Translations under genes and position numbers: made by a program | The notes under the pieces: generated by a model | What the model saw: the letters and a program-made list of their open reading frames with translations, nothing else | Databases searched by the model: none | Told to the model about the DNA's origin: nothing | NCBI GenBank assembly: GCA_030603665.1 | Contig: JAUVXJ010000003.1 | Span: 149,377 to 213,376 of the forward strand | DNA length: 64,000 nucleotides | Origin: Chloroflexota bacterium | GTDB taxonomy: Bacteria; Chloroflexota; Anaerolineae; UBA7937; B3-Chlor | Direction: 5' to 3' | Shown here: piece by piece, positions 24,801 through 32,764 of the stretch | Position numbering within the stretch: position 1 is the stretch's first letter | Layout of the letters: every line of letters starts with the position of its first letter

Positions 24801-26667
24801 AGTGGGCGTCGCAGAAGGGCACACGAGTGGCGTGAGGAGCGTGGCCTTCTCGCCTGACGGGCGGACCCTCGCCTCGGGCTCCGAGGACACAACGGTGATG
24901 CTATGGAACATGGAGGCCGCGACGGCTGTCCCGGAAACTGCCTCCCCCGCCCCTGCGCCAGTGCCCATGGGCGAGACGCTGCAAACCTGTGGCGATGATG
25001 TGTGTATCTCCGATCCACAAGGCGAGAGTGCTCCGCTGGAGCTTGCGGGGAGCTACGGTAACTTCTGGGGGTTGCCAGCCTGGGCACCAGACGGCGCGCG
25101 GTTCGTATTCAGCGCCTGCGACTTAGCTGAAACCGAGGTTCCCGCTTGTCAAGGCCTCTTTGTGGCCAACAGGCACAGCAGCGACGTCATGGCACTGGTG
25201 GTCCCTTCCTTCAGTCATGCCGGGGTGCCGTCGTGGTCTCCGGACGGGGAATGGATCGCCTTCAACGACACGGGCGATCTAGCCATCGTTCGACCCGATG
25301 GGACAGGCAAGACCACCCTCGGGCCTCAAGAGACCCTCCCTCAAGGCGTTGCCTGGGCGCCGGATAGCCAGCGAATCGCCTGGGTGGCACAAGGCGGATG
25401 CCCGATTCCGGACGCTTCGTGCAAAGTCTGGGTGGTGGATCGTGACGGGGGCGAGGCGAGAGCCGTCTTTGAATCCTTGGAGGAAGCGCTGTCTGGAGAA
25501 CTGATCGCCTGGAGCCCTGATGGAAGATCGGTGGCGGTCTCGCTGCCCTCTGGGCCCCCCTTTCTGATAGAAGCAGATTGCCCCGACAAGCCGTATGGAT
25601 GCGATGAGTCTTCCAGGACCCAGTTGGACGGCATCCCGCAACACTGGATGCACAGTTTCTATCCTCAGTGGGCAGGTGAAGCGGAGATGGAGACAGCCAG
25701 CCCAGCCGTTACTCCTACCTTGTCGACGCCGCCAGCGGAGCTGGGATCGGCGGAGAATCCGGTCAAGTTGATGTCCGTACCGTCGGTGGATGTGGCTGCG
25801 GGCGAGTCCATGGCCAACTGGATCACCGAACAGACAGGGGTCCACTTTGAGGTCTCGGTTCCCGTCTCCTACGCGGCCACCATTGAGGCCATGTGCGCCG
25901 CTGAGGGCGATACCATGGCCTTCATACCCGGCGTGGGGTACGTCCTGGCCAATGACAAGTGTGATGTAGACGTGGCTCTGGCCACGATTCGCTACGGGCG
26001 TACGGCCTACTGGACCCAGTTCGTGGCGCGTCGCGACAGCGGCATCCAGTCGCTGGAGGATCTGGAGGGCAAGAAGTGGGCGGCGCCCAGTCTGACTTCA
26101 ACGTCCGGTTATCTGTGGCCGTCGGTGTTGCTCTCGATGGAGGGCATTACACCGGGGGAGACGGTGGAGGCAGGAGGGCACCCGCAGGCCGTGCTGGCGG
26201 TGCTGGACGGGACCGCCGACTTCGCCACCTGCTACTTCTCACCGCCTGGCGATGAGATAGAAGACTGGTCCGAACGAGACCCGCCGGAACCAGGAGGCGA
26301 CTACACCATCGAGGAGCAGGACGATGGCAGCTTCAAGGTGTGGCAGGCCGGCCTCAGAATCCGCGACGCCCGTGTCGCAGCGATGGCCACCAATCCTGCT
26401 GCGGTAGATGAAGTCGGGATCGTGGCTCTCAGTGAGCGCATTCCCAACGACACCGTTAGCTTCGTGAGCGACTTCCCGGCGGAGATGAGGGAGACTATCG
26501 TCCAGGCACTGATCGACTACGCGGCGACGGACGAGGGTCAGGCGGTGCTGGCAGACGAGGATTTCTACGACATCACCGGCTTCGGCCGCGTGGACGATGC
26601 GTACTACGAACCGGTCCGCAACGCCATCAACACACTGGGATGGACGGAGGAGGACATCCTCGAGTAG
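21877..26667 (+). CDS. Transmembrane STAND-like ATPase-TPR-WD40-PhnD receptor protein
   Basis: A 1,596-residue multidomain protein. In order: AAA/STAND-like ATPase (1-300; Walker A GQRRIGKTS near 47, Walker B LLLIFDEFDSL near 140) with a winged-helix-like segment to ~380; TPRs (~385-655); one membrane span (~660-682); a Pro/Thr linker; a seven-bladed WD40 propeller (~723-1015); a second TolB-like propeller (~1030-1265); and a PhnD-type phosphonate/phosphate-binding domain (~1290-1596; NPVKLMSVPSVD, TSTSGYLWPS). The topology suggests ligand binding outside and nucleotide-dependent switching inside. The start ATG at 21877 has GGAG 6 nt upstream. No ABC permease or ATPase is adjacent, so the PhnD domain probably senses rather than imports. 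A second ATPase gene follows. Function is inferred from domains only. Confidence 0.85.
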   Translation: MSEMINPYIAGAPVTEKTMFFGRQDVFEWVQRSLTGKFVDHILVIHGQRRIGKTSVLKQIPFHLPATYVPVFFDLQGRTHTSLDRFLWRLAKEITRTLRTAEDISLPELTREEFSEDPELFQSQLLPQIGQAIGDRRLLLIFDEFDSLEEPTAREMLTQDLIPYFSRLMHAPGPLAFIFCIGSSGRKLEHMQASYTDFFRIALYRKISFLEKEEAARLITQPAAGVIEYDPQAVQEIFRITSGHPYFTQLLCHELFGHCQKSGQRHISLQDVEAVLDDVVERGTVNLKFVWDDASDPERYVLTALSVAEDGRNQQSIHTFLEDKKVRISPREVGDSLRHLEEKDVLAPDNTFTVDLMRLWLLENKPLERVIEELIEVSPIATRYIEIAEEFRETGNQEEALDSYRRALRVDRQNLAAQVGIASLIYEQGDLPQAVEEYQNALDIDPEDIGARSGFCQCHMALGDHLRAEGQIEEALEHYHQVLKINDQHLEARERLAAHQAQRGDQLRSEERFDEAIEAFEAALEFVTEDPVLTERLGEARAAKRAKGLATLRGTGEEQFQAERWEEAIASFEEYLSLEPEEKDAVQAVEARLAEAREQGELAGIYDQAKTALSEKRYAEAVRLLTEIINRDVGYKDATRLLTQAVELQRESRPFWKDIRVLAGAGGGIALVIIAILAIRFLPSSSETPTPHTPVAALPETPAPIPVATEEPRPLTSTPMAPARTLTHHSAPVRSVAFSPDGATLASGSQDKMVTLWDVESGQYVRQFGGMGIVHSLAFSPDGQTLATGSMESMVKLWRVADGTQIGDALDGGTDNVSSVAFSPDGELLATSGWVEGVVLWQVSDGTLLRSMEGHVDDEPSVTFSPDGQTLAAGDWQGRVLLWDVESGQLLRTLQERTEQQVWSVAFSPDGLTLASGSADEMVILWDVESGQRLHTLRPHRGEVWSVAFSTDGQVLASGLQESTVVLWDVETGEEVGVAEGHTSGVRSVAFSPDGRTLASGSEDTTVMLWNMEAATAVPETASPAPAPVPMGETLQTCGDDVCISDPQGESAPLELAGSYGNFWGLPAWAPDGARFVFSACDLAETEVPACQGLFVANRHSSDVMALVVPSFSHAGVPSWSPDGEWIAFNDTGDLAIVRPDGTGKTTLGPQETLPQGVAWAPDSQRIAWVAQGGCPIPDASCKVWVVDRDGGEARAVFESLEEALSGELIAWSPDGRSVAVSLPSGPPFLIEADCPDKPYGCDESSRTQLDGIPQHWMHSFYPQWAGEAEMETASPAVTPTLSTPPAELGSAENPVKLMSVPSVDVAAGESMANWITEQTGVHFEVSVPVSYAATIEAMCAAEGDTMAFIPGVGYVLANDKCDVDVALATIRYGRTAYWTQFVARRDSGIQSLEDLEGKKWAAPSLTSTSGYLWPSVLLSMEGITPGETVEAGGHPQAVLAVLDGTADFATCYFSPPGDEIEDWSERDPPEPGGDYTIEEQDDGSFKVWQAGLRIRDARVAAMATNPAAVDEVGIVALSERIPNDTVSFVSDFPAEMRETIVQALIDYAATDEGQAVLADEDFYDITGFGRVDDAYYEPVRNAINTLGWTEEDILE

Positions 26668-26694
26668 CAGAGAGGCCTGGTCCTTCTTGTCTAG

Positions 26695-26823
26695 GATTGG
26701 GTCTTGCAGCATACGCGCGAGGTCTGGAGCGTGGTCATCTCCCCCGATGGGCATACCTTGGCCTCGGCGTCGATAGACCAGAGTGTGATCCTGTGGCGTG
26801 TGGCGCCGGGACCAGAGATCTGA
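26695..26823 (+). pseudogene. Orphan WD40 blade fragment
   Basis: In the gap between the two ATPase genes, an open segment without a start codon reads as one complete WD40 blade (REVWSVVISPDGHTLASA, then SVILWRV) ending in TGA at 26821-26823. It closely resembles blades 5 and 6 of the propeller in the upstream gene (GEVWSVAFSTDG). It looks like the 3' scar of a former WD40 gene, left by recombination between blades or by insertion of the PhnD segment. Confidence 0.65.
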
Positions 26824-26879
26824 TCCCGATTGCCGAACAGCAGCGCCTGGGACAACTTACTTGAGTACGAGATGAGAGA

Positions 26880-28187
26880 ATGATCTCCAACCCCTTCAGT
26901 TACGGCAATCCCATCCGTGACCCAGAACGCTTCTATGGTCGCCAATGGGAAGTGCATCAAATAGTGGGGCGCCTGCTGAGCAGCGCGTTCGAGAGCACCT
27001 CTGTGGTGGGAGAAAGGCGTCTGGGCAAGACCTCCCTTCTCAACTACCTCTCCCATCCCCAGGTTGCCCCCACGTTGGGGCTGACTCCGGACAAGTACGT
27101 CATGGTGTACATCGACTTCCAGGGCCTGGCCGACATCACGCCTACCCGCTTCTGGCAACGAGTGCTGGGGAAGATATCCCGCAGTCTGGAGGATGACGAA
27201 TTGAGAACGGCGGTCCACCAGGTGAGGAGTCTGGAAGAGATAGAGCTCTTCGACCTGGAGGATCTCTTCGATCTGGTATCGCATAAGGGACTGAAGACCG
27301 TGCTCCTCTTCGACGAGTTCGAGTACATCACCCAGAGTCCCAACTTCGGGATGGACTTCTTCTCTGGCCTGAGGGCGCTTGCTATTCACTACCCCGTGGC
27401 CATCGTTACCTCCACCCGCGAGGAGTTGGTGGAACTGTGCCACTCCAACGAGATCAAAGGCAGCCCCTTCTTCAACATCTTCGGCAACGTGGTGCTCAAG
27501 CCCTTGAACGCCGAGGAGGTGGATGAACTGATTGATGGCTCCCTGGCCGATGCGCCGTTCCCTCTAGCCGCAGAGGAACGAGGCTTTCTCCATCGTTTGG
27601 CGGGAAGGCAGCCGATGTTCGTGCAGATGGCAGGCTACTTCCTGTTTGAAGCTCACCAGAGAGGGTATGACGCTGATGCATTGTGTGAGTTCATGGAGGA
27701 GAACTTCGCCCAGCAGGCCGATCCCCACTTCACCTATCAGTGGAATCGTTCCTCGGAGAGCGAGAAGATCACGCTGCTCGCCTTGCTGGCGCTCACCCGG
27801 GCCATGAAGGCAGATGACCCTTCTCCAGACTTGGATGGGGTAACAAAGCTGCATCCCAGAGCGAAGCACAATCTGCGTGACCTGACGATCCGGGGACTGG
27901 TGGTCGAGGACGGGGGACGCTACACGCTCTGCTCTCCTGTGCTGGCGGAGTGGATCGCGCACGAGATCACAGCGGCTGCGGGTGAGGAAGAGGAAGAGCA
28001 AACGGCCGAGCAATGGCTAAGAGGCGAGGAGGAGATGGACAAAGGCCTGGGTGATAAAGTCAAGTCCGTCCTGCCCAATTTCAACAAGAAGTACTGGCCC
28101 ATCATGGGCACCTTCGCTAAAGAGCTCTCCATGAAGCTGGTGGTGGACGAAGTGGTCCATTGGACCACTCTCTTGCTCTTGCGGTAG
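26880..28187 (+). CDS. STAND/AAA-type ATPase with winged-helix region
   Basis: A 435-residue soluble ATPase of the same general type as the N-terminus of the preceding protein (both begin N-P-[YF] ... FYGR/FFGR). Walker A is VVGERRLGKTSLL near residue 40 and Walker B is TVLLFDEFEYI near 140. A sensor-like TSTREEL follows, then a winged-helix-like segment (~300-365), an acidic stretch (GEEEEEQ) and a basic/hydrophobic tail. No effector domain or WD40 repeats are attached, but an orphan WD40 blade lies directly upstream. It may partner with the receptor-like protein. The start ATG at 26880 has only a GAGA-type site. It ends 11 nt from the convergent phosphodiesterase gene. Confidence 0.8.
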   Translation: MISNPFSYGNPIRDPERFYGRQWEVHQIVGRLLSSAFESTSVVGERRLGKTSLLNYLSHPQVAPTLGLTPDKYVMVYIDFQGLADITPTRFWQRVLGKISRSLEDDELRTAVHQVRSLEEIELFDLEDLFDLVSHKGLKTVLLFDEFEYITQSPNFGMDFFSGLRALAIHYPVAIVTSTREELVELCHSNEIKGSPFFNIFGNVVLKPLNAEEVDELIDGSLADAPFPLAAEERGFLHRLAGRQPMFVQMAGYFLFEAHQRGYDADALCEFMEENFAQQADPHFTYQWNRSSESEKITLLALLALTRAMKADDPSPDLDGVTKLHPRAKHNLRDLTIRGLVVEDGGRYTLCSPVLAEWIAHEITAAAGEEEEEQTAEQWLRGEEEMDKGLGDKVKSVLPNFNKKYWPIMGTFAKELSMKLVVDEVVHWTTLLLLR

Positions 28188-28198
28188 AGCGATCGCCG

Positions 28199-29869
28199 CT
28201 AGCCCAGATACCCCAGACCCCTCAAGCGTTCCTTGATCTCCTCCTCAGCTTCCTCCGTGTAGGCACTTTCGTCAGTGTCCCTGGAAGAACCGTCATCGCT
28301 CCGAAGGAGAGGGACCTGTGATCTGAACTCTTCGGTGAAGACCTCGGAGAGCACTTTGCCGTCCATGTCCTTGGGAACAGGGCATCCCATAGCATAGAGA
28401 ATGGTCGGGGCCATGTCCTCTATTCCCGCACCCTCTATGCTGGCACCTGGTCTGACCCCCTTGCCGCTCATCATCAGCAGCCCGAAGTCGCGGTGCATCC
28501 CCGAGTATCGGTAGACCGTATCCACCGTGGCGTTGGAGCCGAAGTCGGCCAACCCGAAGAAAATATCCTTATCATCGCGCGGGCGCAGGATGAGATCGGG
28601 TGCCCGATCCAGATACGGTCCTTCGTAGATGTCTTCTCTCTTCAGGATCTCACCGATGAGGGGCTCGCCTGTCTGCGGATGGACGAAGTCTCGCGCCAGG
28701 CTAATGATCTCTTCCCGTACTGCTTCATACTCCTCACCTGGTTCTACGATACCCTCTGGCTCCCTGCCCTTGACGTTGAGATAGATGGAGCCCAGATGAC
28801 GACCGAAGGAATAGGCCTTCGATCGAGACCAGTCCACGTCCAAGAAGGAGAGGAAGATCAGTTTCATTAGATAGTCCATCGAGTACAGGCCCTTGTACTC
28901 GGCATGCTTGGCCAAGCCAAGCTTGTCAGCGACGCGATGGACATTCCGCAGCGTAAATCCCGCATCGAACAGCCACCGCTTGAACAGCCTTAGAGGATCG
29001 CGCTTCAACTGAAGCAGGCCGGAGTTCAGCAGCCAGTTGTTGAGGACGATGAAGTTGTGGGCCGGCCCCATTCCGTGGTCGGAGAGGACGATGATCACCG
29101 TGTCCTCGTCAGCGCTGCCCAATATCTCAGCCAGCTTCTCGTCCACTCGCTGGAAGTACCTGACTACGGGGCCGCTCTGGTCGGTGCCGTCGCCACGCTG
29201 CCGCCACGGGTGTCCAGGATCGAGGTAGTGCCACAGCTGATGCAGAACGCGGTCCGTGTCGAACATCACCACCATAAACAGATCTGAGGGGTACTTGTCC
29301 ATGAGGTAGGAGACCGTTTTGGAGCGTAGATCAAGCAGTTCATCGCACGCTTGAAAGAAGCTCTCCCGTCGCGATTCGGCGAAGGTCTCGGTGGGGTAGA
29401 TAGTGTAGTATCCGATCTCCTCCCTGAGTTCACGCCACAGGTCAGGCGGATAGGAGAAGTCCTGCGCCCCGTAGGGTGTCATCCAACCGCTGATCATGTA
29501 ACCGTTGACTTCTTCCACAGGATATGACATCGGCACATTGACTATACCCACTTCCCTGCCTTGATCGCTCAGGAGCTTCCACAGGGCAAGGCCGTCGCGC
29601 TTGCTGGCGTTGACAGGAGGGAAGACGTACGTGCCCTCCCGCCGGTATAGAAAATCGTAGATCCCGGTCTTGCCCGGGTTCTTACCCGTCATGAAAGTGG
29701 ACCAGGAGGGCCCCGAGGTAGGCGGGATGGTCGATTTCAGCTCCCCCACCGTTCCCTCCTCCATGAGCCTGCGAAAGGTGGGCAGCTTCCCCTCTCCAGC
29801 CCAAGCCCTGATGAGGCTTAAGGGAACTCCGTCAAGTCCTAATACTAATACCTTGGTCTTCGAACCCAT
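28199..29869 (-). CDS. Alkaline-phosphatase-superfamily phosphodiesterase/nucleotide pyrophosphatase-like protein
   Basis: This 556-residue protein starts with the metal-binding GLDGVPLSLI and has the nucleophile region STIPPTSGPSWSTFMTGKNPGKTGIYDF spread over residues ~46-75. Later metal ligands lie in FDTDRVLHQLWHY, LSDHGMGP and SGMHRDFG. Enzymes of this type hydrolyse phosphodiester or phosphomonoester bonds. The substrate is unknown and no signal peptide is visible, suggesting a cytoplasmic enzyme. It is the third gene of a minus-strand operon after DUF951 and an MFS transporter (14-bp gap). Uptake or export coupled to phosphate-ester handling is possible but not shown. Confidence 0.88.
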   Translation of the reverse strand: MGSKTKVLVLGLDGVPLSLIRAWAGEGKLPTFRRLMEEGTVGELKSTIPPTSGPSWSTFMTGKNPGKTGIYDFLYRREGTYVFPPVNASKRDGLALWKLLSDQGREVGIVNVPMSYPVEEVNGYMISGWMTPYGAQDFSYPPDLWRELREEIGYYTIYPTETFAESRRESFFQACDELLDLRSKTVSYLMDKYPSDLFMVVMFDTDRVLHQLWHYLDPGHPWRQRGDGTDQSGPVVRYFQRVDEKLAEILGSADEDTVIIVLSDHGMGPAHNFIVLNNWLLNSGLLQLKRDPLRLFKRWLFDAGFTLRNVHRVADKLGLAKHAEYKGLYSMDYLMKLIFLSFLDVDWSRSKAYSFGRHLGSIYLNVKGREPEGIVEPGEEYEAVREEIISLARDFVHPQTGEPLIGEILKREDIYEGPYLDRAPDLILRPRDDKDIFFGLADFGSNATVDTVYRYSGMHRDFGLLMMSGKGVRPGASIEGAGIEDMAPTILYAMGCPVPKDMDGKVLSEVFTEEFRSQVPLLRSDDGSSRDTDESAYTEEAEEEIKERLRGLGYLG

Positions 29870-29883
29870 ACCGGACTCACCAT

Positions 29884-31215
29884 CTATCCATTTTCAGCAT
29901 TCGAGTAGTATTCAATCGCCGCGCCAGCCTCGAAGAGCCCTCCTTCTACCCCCCGATACTTGAAGGCGTGATATGTCGTCACACCGGCAATGACCATCAA
30001 GCAAAGCGCGACACCCATTATCACCTGAGGGATTCCTATCTGGTCAGCCACAGTCCCCACCGTGAGCATCACCGGTATGGCCACCAGGTTAGCCATCAAG
30101 AAGTACACAGCGATAACTCGCCCCCTCAGTTCAGGGGGTGATTTCTCCTGGAGGAGCGTCTCGGACGGTATCACCACCAGGGCTATCTCCGCCCCCAGCG
30201 TCATTGACACCGCCATTATGGCTGGGACCTTAGGAATCACGCTCCACAATGCAAGGTCGAAGCCGGCCAGCCCCAAGCCGAAAAAAGTCGCGACCATGAC
30301 CGAGAACCCAAGACTGGACATCACCTCCCGACGGAATCTGTAGCCGAAGCGGCCCACCAGGAAGGTAGTGGCCAGCATGCCGATTCCGGCTGGTGCAAAC
30401 ACAAAGATGGCATCCTCGGGACGCATGCCCAGCACTCGAGTCGCATACCCGGGAGCCAACATAGCCATCATCATCAGGAGGCTGGTGGTCATGGTTAGCT
30501 GGCTGAGGGCGATGAGGATGGAGCGCTTGCCAGCCACGTATCGCCATCCCTCGCGCAGTTCCTCCCATGCCGTCTTCAGCATCGAGGCACCTGCTTCCAC
30601 CACCAGCCTGGGCTTGTCGCGGGGTATCTGGGACAGCAACACTGTCGCCAGCAAGTACATCAAGGCCACGGTGGCAAAGGAACCCTTGATCCCCAGTACC
30701 TTCACCGACAACGGCGCTACGATCACCAATCCAATGACCTGGGTACCGATCAGCGTCAGGTTGAACAGGGAGTTTGCGGTTAGCAGTCTCTCTTCGCCCA
30801 CCAGCAGCGGAATCGTGGTTGCCTCTGCAGGGGCAAAGAACTGCCCTACGGCTGAACTGAGGAAGGTAACCGCGTAGATCACCAGCAACAACGACCATCC
30901 CTCCAGCCGATCAAGGATCACGATGTAGAGAGCCACTGTCAGAACTCTGATGGCGTTGCTGGCTAACATGACCCTCTTGTTCGACAGTCGGTCAACCGCT
31001 ACTCCAGCCACAGAACTGAATATCACAGCAGGCAGGCTGAAAGACAGTATCATGACAGCCATATGTGCGGTGGAACCAGTGAGGGTCTCGATGAGGACTA
31101 TCTGAACGTAATGGATGCCGTTCTGCGCCGTCTGGGAGAGGATCTGTGCCATCCAGAGGACGAAGAAATCTCTGTTCTTGACCACGGCAGCAAAAGTTCT
31201 GTCGTGGACCATCAT
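29884..31215 (-). CDS. MFS transporter
   Basis: A 443-residue major facilitator with about twelve membrane segments. The loop 2-3 signature is recognisable as GVAVDRLSNKRVML near residue 70, and the family resembles the MFS_3/enterobactin-exporter type efflux proteins. The N-terminus is cytoplasmic (HDRTFAAVVKNRDFFVLW). Its ATG overlaps the stop of the DUF951 gene (ATGA), so translation is coupled. The substrate is not predictable; the following AlkP-type gene might act on the same compound. Confidence 0.88.
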   Translation of the reverse strand: MMVHDRTFAAVVKNRDFFVLWMAQILSQTAQNGIHYVQIVLIETLTGSTAHMAVMILSFSLPAVIFSSVAGVAVDRLSNKRVMLASNAIRVLTVALYIVILDRLEGWSLLLVIYAVTFLSSAVGQFFAPAEATTIPLLVGEERLLTANSLFNLTLIGTQVIGLVIVAPLSVKVLGIKGSFATVALMYLLATVLLSQIPRDKPRLVVEAGASMLKTAWEELREGWRYVAGKRSILIALSQLTMTTSLLMMMAMLAPGYATRVLGMRPEDAIFVFAPAGIGMLATTFLVGRFGYRFRREVMSSLGFSVMVATFFGLGLAGFDLALWSVIPKVPAIMAVSMTLGAEIALVVIPSETLLQEKSPPELRGRVIAVYFLMANLVAIPVMLTVGTVADQIGIPQVIMGVALCLMVIAGVTTYHAFKYRGVEGGLFEAGAAIEYYSNAENG

Positions 31216-31427
31216 TCGTGCCCCAGTGAAGGAGACACCCTCCCTTGGGACACAAGAGCCTTGACCCGCTTCTCGAATATCCGTCTTGGCATCAGCACTC
31301 TACGGTTGCATTCCAAGCACTGGATGCCAACGTCGGCACCTACACGCACCACGCGCCACTCGAAGCTGCCACAGGGATGCTTCTTCCGCAGGCGAACGAT
31401 ATCATCTAGATGAATCTCCATCACCAT
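31212..31427 (-). CDS. DUF951 family protein
   Basis: This 71-residue protein matches the DUF951 pattern: DIVRLRKKHPCGS, W-RVVRVGADVG, CLECNRRVLMPRR and a basic FEKRVKAL tail. Three cysteines (one in HPCG, two in CLEC) may bind zinc. DUF951 is common in Firmicutes and Chloroflexota and is probably an RNA- or ribosome-associated small protein; its function is unknown. It heads an operon with the MFS and phosphodiesterase genes, overlapping the former by 4 nt. A TAGAAT -10-like hexamer lies at 31461-31456 on the minus strand. Confidence 0.9.
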   Translation of the reverse strand: MVMEIHLDDIVRLRKKHPCGSFEWRVVRVGADVGIQCLECNRRVLMPRRIFEKRVKALVSQGRVSPSLGHE

Positions 31428-31488
31428 TTCGGTGGCTTCTCCTCAATAACACTTCATTCTACCACAAGTCGCGGCTGGAGGCTACTTC

Positions 31489-31517
31489 TTTACCTTGACC
31501 CCGGTTTCAGCTATAAT
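31489..31517 (+). promoter_or_regulatory. Promoter of the M50/HD gene pair
   Basis: TTTACC (31489-31494), 17-bp spacer, TATAAT (31512-31517), reading to the M50 gene at 31559. It is divergent from the DUF951 operon. Confidence 0.6.
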
Positions 31518-31558
31518 AACCACAGAGAAGCCTCACAGTCAAGGAGTTTGGATAACCT

Positions 31559-32212
31559 ATGTTTGGCCTGGACCTAGCGCGTTTCGCAGCCATCATCATC
31601 GCGGTGCTGGTCGCCATCGACGTGCACGAGTGCTGCCACGCTTGGGTAGCAGCTCAACTCGGCGACCCCACCGCCAAGAATCTGGGCAGGGTATCGCTCA
31701 ATCCCATCGTGCACCTCGACCCCCTGGGAACCCTGATGATATTCCTCACTGCCATCACAGGGTTCGGCATCGGATGGGGAAAACCGGTACCGGTAAACCC
31801 GAACTGGCTGCGGTATGGGCCTCTGAGAGGCATGGGTATCGTCTCACTGGCCGGACCTGTGGCCAATCTGACCACAGCGGCCGTGTTGGCCATACCCTTC
31901 AGGGCGGGACTTCTGGTCCTTCCCGGTTCCGTGCTGGAATTCCTCTTGATCGCTGCCATGGTCAACATCGGGCTAGCCATCTTCAATCTGATCCCCATCC
32001 CCCCCCTCGATGGGTACGGAGTCCTGTTGGGGATTCTGGGTAGTATCCGGGCGCCGTGGGCGTACCGCTGGTCATACGGTCTGGCACGCTACGAGCAATA
32101 CGGGCCCATGATCCTGCTCCTGGTGATCATAGGTGATCGGTACATCCCCATCTTCAGTTCCCTGATGTATCCGCCCTACATGCTGCTGGCACAGTTGATA
32201 CTTGGAGTCTGA
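31559..32212 (+). CDS. Site-2 protease-like M50 metallopeptidase
   Basis: A compact 217-residue intramembrane zinc peptidase with HECCHAW near residue 22 in the first membrane helix and the NLIPIPPLDG motif near residue 140 supplying the third ligand. Four to five hydrophobic segments are visible and there is no PDZ domain, as in the minimal bacterial/archaeal M50 class. Targets may be membrane-bound anti-sigma factors or signal peptide remnants. It is followed 5 nt later by an HD-domain gene, so the two probably share a transcript. Confidence 0.9.
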   Translation: MFGLDLARFAAIIIAVLVAIDVHECCHAWVAAQLGDPTAKNLGRVSLNPIVHLDPLGTLMIFLTAITGFGIGWGKPVPVNPNWLRYGPLRGMGIVSLAGPVANLTTAAVLAIPFRAGLLVLPGSVLEFLLIAAMVNIGLAIFNLIPIPPLDGYGVLLGILGSIRAPWAYRWSYGLARYEQYGPMILLLVIIGDRYIPIFSSLMYPPYMLLAQLILGV

Positions 32213-32217
32213 GCGCC

Positions 32218-32736
32218 GTGGGGGTCCTGTACCGTGTACGCCAGTTCACACTGGCGCTGGGAGCGCAAGCCAACCGCGAGAGAGCTGAGGATCTGACTCA
32301 GCATCTCGATCCACGCCAGTTGGACCTGTTCCAGCAGATGTCCTCGGTGGATCAGCATCACTGCCTTGCCGTCGCCGGCTCTCTCCGCGAGGCGGGGTAC
32401 ACGGACGCCTCGGTACTTCGAGCTGGTTTGCTGCACGATGTGGGGAAAACCCTGGGTCCAGTGCGTATCTGGCATCGAGTCCTGGCCGTTCTGGTCAAGG
32501 CCCTCTTCCCCTCGATGTGGGACAAGCTAGATGGCGAGCCAGGCACGTGGCTGTACGCCCTTCACGTACATCGACACCATGCAACCCTCGGGGCCGAATT
32601 GGCGGCACGAGCGGGATGCGCTCCGGAGGTCGTCTGGCTGGTGGCACACCACGAGGATCAGCAAGGGGAAGGCCGACCCGCGGACAAGATGGATAATCTC
32701 TTGGCGGCGCTGCAGGCCGCCGACCAAATCAACTAG
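32218..32736 (+). CDS. HD-domain phosphohydrolase-like protein
   Basis: A 172-residue HD superfamily protein. The metal ligands follow the family order: His in VDQHHCLAVA, the HD pair in AGLLHDVGKT, histidines in LHVHRHHATLGAELA and AHHED, and the terminal Asp in QAADQIN. HD proteins cleave nucleotide or phosphodiester bonds. The fused partner domains of c-di-GMP or (p)ppGpp enzymes are absent, so the substrate is open. It starts with GTG at 32218, five bases after the M50 stop. Confidence 0.88.
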   Translation: MGVLYRVRQFTLALGAQANRERAEDLTQHLDPRQLDLFQQMSSVDQHHCLAVAGSLREAGYTDASVLRAGLLHDVGKTLGPVRIWHRVLAVLVKALFPSMWDKLDGEPGTWLYALHVHRHHATLGAELAARAGCAPEVVWLVAHHEDQQGEGRPADKMDNLLAALQAADQIN

Positions 32737-32764
32737 ATCCGAACGTTACCCTTAGGAGGTCCGA

